Shown here piece by piece: positions 5,698-6,057 of a stretch of DNA of 6,057 bases. This DNA is from SYFY01 sp031385325 (GTDB taxonomy: Bacteria; Pseudomonadota; Gammaproteobacteria; Pseudomonadales; Azotimanducaceae). Positions within the stretch are counted from its first letter, which is position 1. Each line of letters starts with the position of its first letter. Location: contig JANNBJ010000035.1 of NCBI GenBank assembly GCA_031385325.1, positions 1-6,057 on the forward strand, given 5' to 3'. The notes beneath the pieces are model-generated. The model saw only the letters and a list, made by a program, of their open reading frames with translations, did not search any database and was not told where the DNA came from. The position numbers and the translations under genes were made by a program.

Positions 5698-6057
5698 ATG
5701 GCAACACTTCACATCGATGGTGAACAGTTCGAGGTCGATCCCACAGCCAACCTGTTGCAGGCTTGTCTGAGTCTCGGGCTGGATTTGCCGTATTTCTGCT
5801 GGCATCCCGCGTTAGGCAGCGTCGGTGCTTGCCGTCAATGTGCCGTGAAACTCTACCGGGACGCCGATGACAAGGTTGGCCGGATTGTCATGGCGTGCAT
5901 GACACCGGTTGGTGAAAACTCTTATCTTTCGATCGCCGACCATGAAACGAAAGATTTTCGCGAAGGCATCATTGCTCTGCTGATGACAAATCACCCGCAC
6001 GACTGTCCGGTGTGCGAGGAGGGCGGTCACTGTCATTTGCAGGACATGACGGTGATG
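5698..6057 (+). CDS. nuoG: NADH-quinone oxidoreductase subunit G, N-terminal 120 residues (partial, runs off right edge)
   Basis: NuoG (75-kDa/NDUFS1 family) is the large iron-sulfur subunit that carries electrons from the NADH module towards NuoB. The visible 120 codons cover the N-terminal ferredoxin-like domain and the start of the next cluster domain. The [2Fe-2S] N1b ligands are C34 (YFCWHPALG), C45 and C48 (GACRQC), and C67 (MACMTP). The [4Fe-4S] N5 site, with its unusual histidine ligand, is complete: H99, C103, C106 and C112 in the segment NHPHDCPVCEEGGHCHLQ, with the Hx3Cx2Cx5C spacing of the family. The sequence closely follows E. coli NuoG, which is about 900 residues long, so most of the gene lies outside the window. 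The frame is open to the last base. The start is set by GAGG 6 nt upstream. Confidence 0.97.
   Translation, partial: MATLHIDGEQFEVDPTANLLQACLSLGLDLPYFCWHPALGSVGACRQCAVKLYRDADDKVGRIVMACMTPVGENSYLSIADHETKDFREGIIALLMTNHPHDCPVCEEGGHCHLQDMTVM

Overview
The window carries the front end of a respiratory complex I (proton-pumping NADH:quinone oxidoreductase, NDH-1) operon on the + strand, in the order nuoA-nuoB-nuoCD-nuoE-nuoF-nuoG. nuoG runs off the right edge. Several features point to a gammaproteobacterium with the E. coli/Pseudomonas type of complex I: NuoC and NuoD are fused into one 591-residue protein, NuoB, NuoCD, NuoF and NuoG closely follow the E. coli proteins as I remember them, and the base composition is moderately GC-rich. 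The left flank (CBS-domain gene, then another minus-strand gene) is not the flank I know from E. coli, so the organism is probably not an enterobacterium. I cannot name a genus.

Layout. Positions 1-30 hold what looks like the first ten codons of a minus-strand membrane-protein gene. Behind its ribosome binding site lies a three-unit 19-bp tandem repeat (42-98). Positions 195-632 (minus) encode a stand-alone two-CBS-domain protein of 145 residues. The divergent 286-bp gap 633-918 holds no gene but contains a perfect 10-bp palindrome, a TACAAT -10-like hexamer, a nested 18-bp inverted repeat and a strong purine-rich ribosome binding site for nuoA. From 919 to the right edge the window is complex I genes.

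How the genes work together. NuoE, NuoF and NuoG form the NADH-oxidising module: FMN plus the first iron-sulfur clusters. NuoB and NuoCD form the connecting module that passes electrons through cluster N2 to quinone. NuoA is the first membrane-arm subunit and lies beside the quinone site. All cluster ligands and quinone-site residues that can be checked are present, so the complex should be functional. Four successive junctions (A/B, B/CD, CD/E, E/F) are 4-nt NTGA stop/start overlaps, which implies strong translational coupling. Only the nuoF-nuoG junction has a gap (40 nt) and a clearly separate ribosome binding site.

I see no novel multi-gene system here. The coding part is ordinary housekeeping. 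The points worth a second look are the structured nuoA control region, the repeat that carries ribosome-binding-site-like sequence on the left, and the divergent CBS-domain gene.
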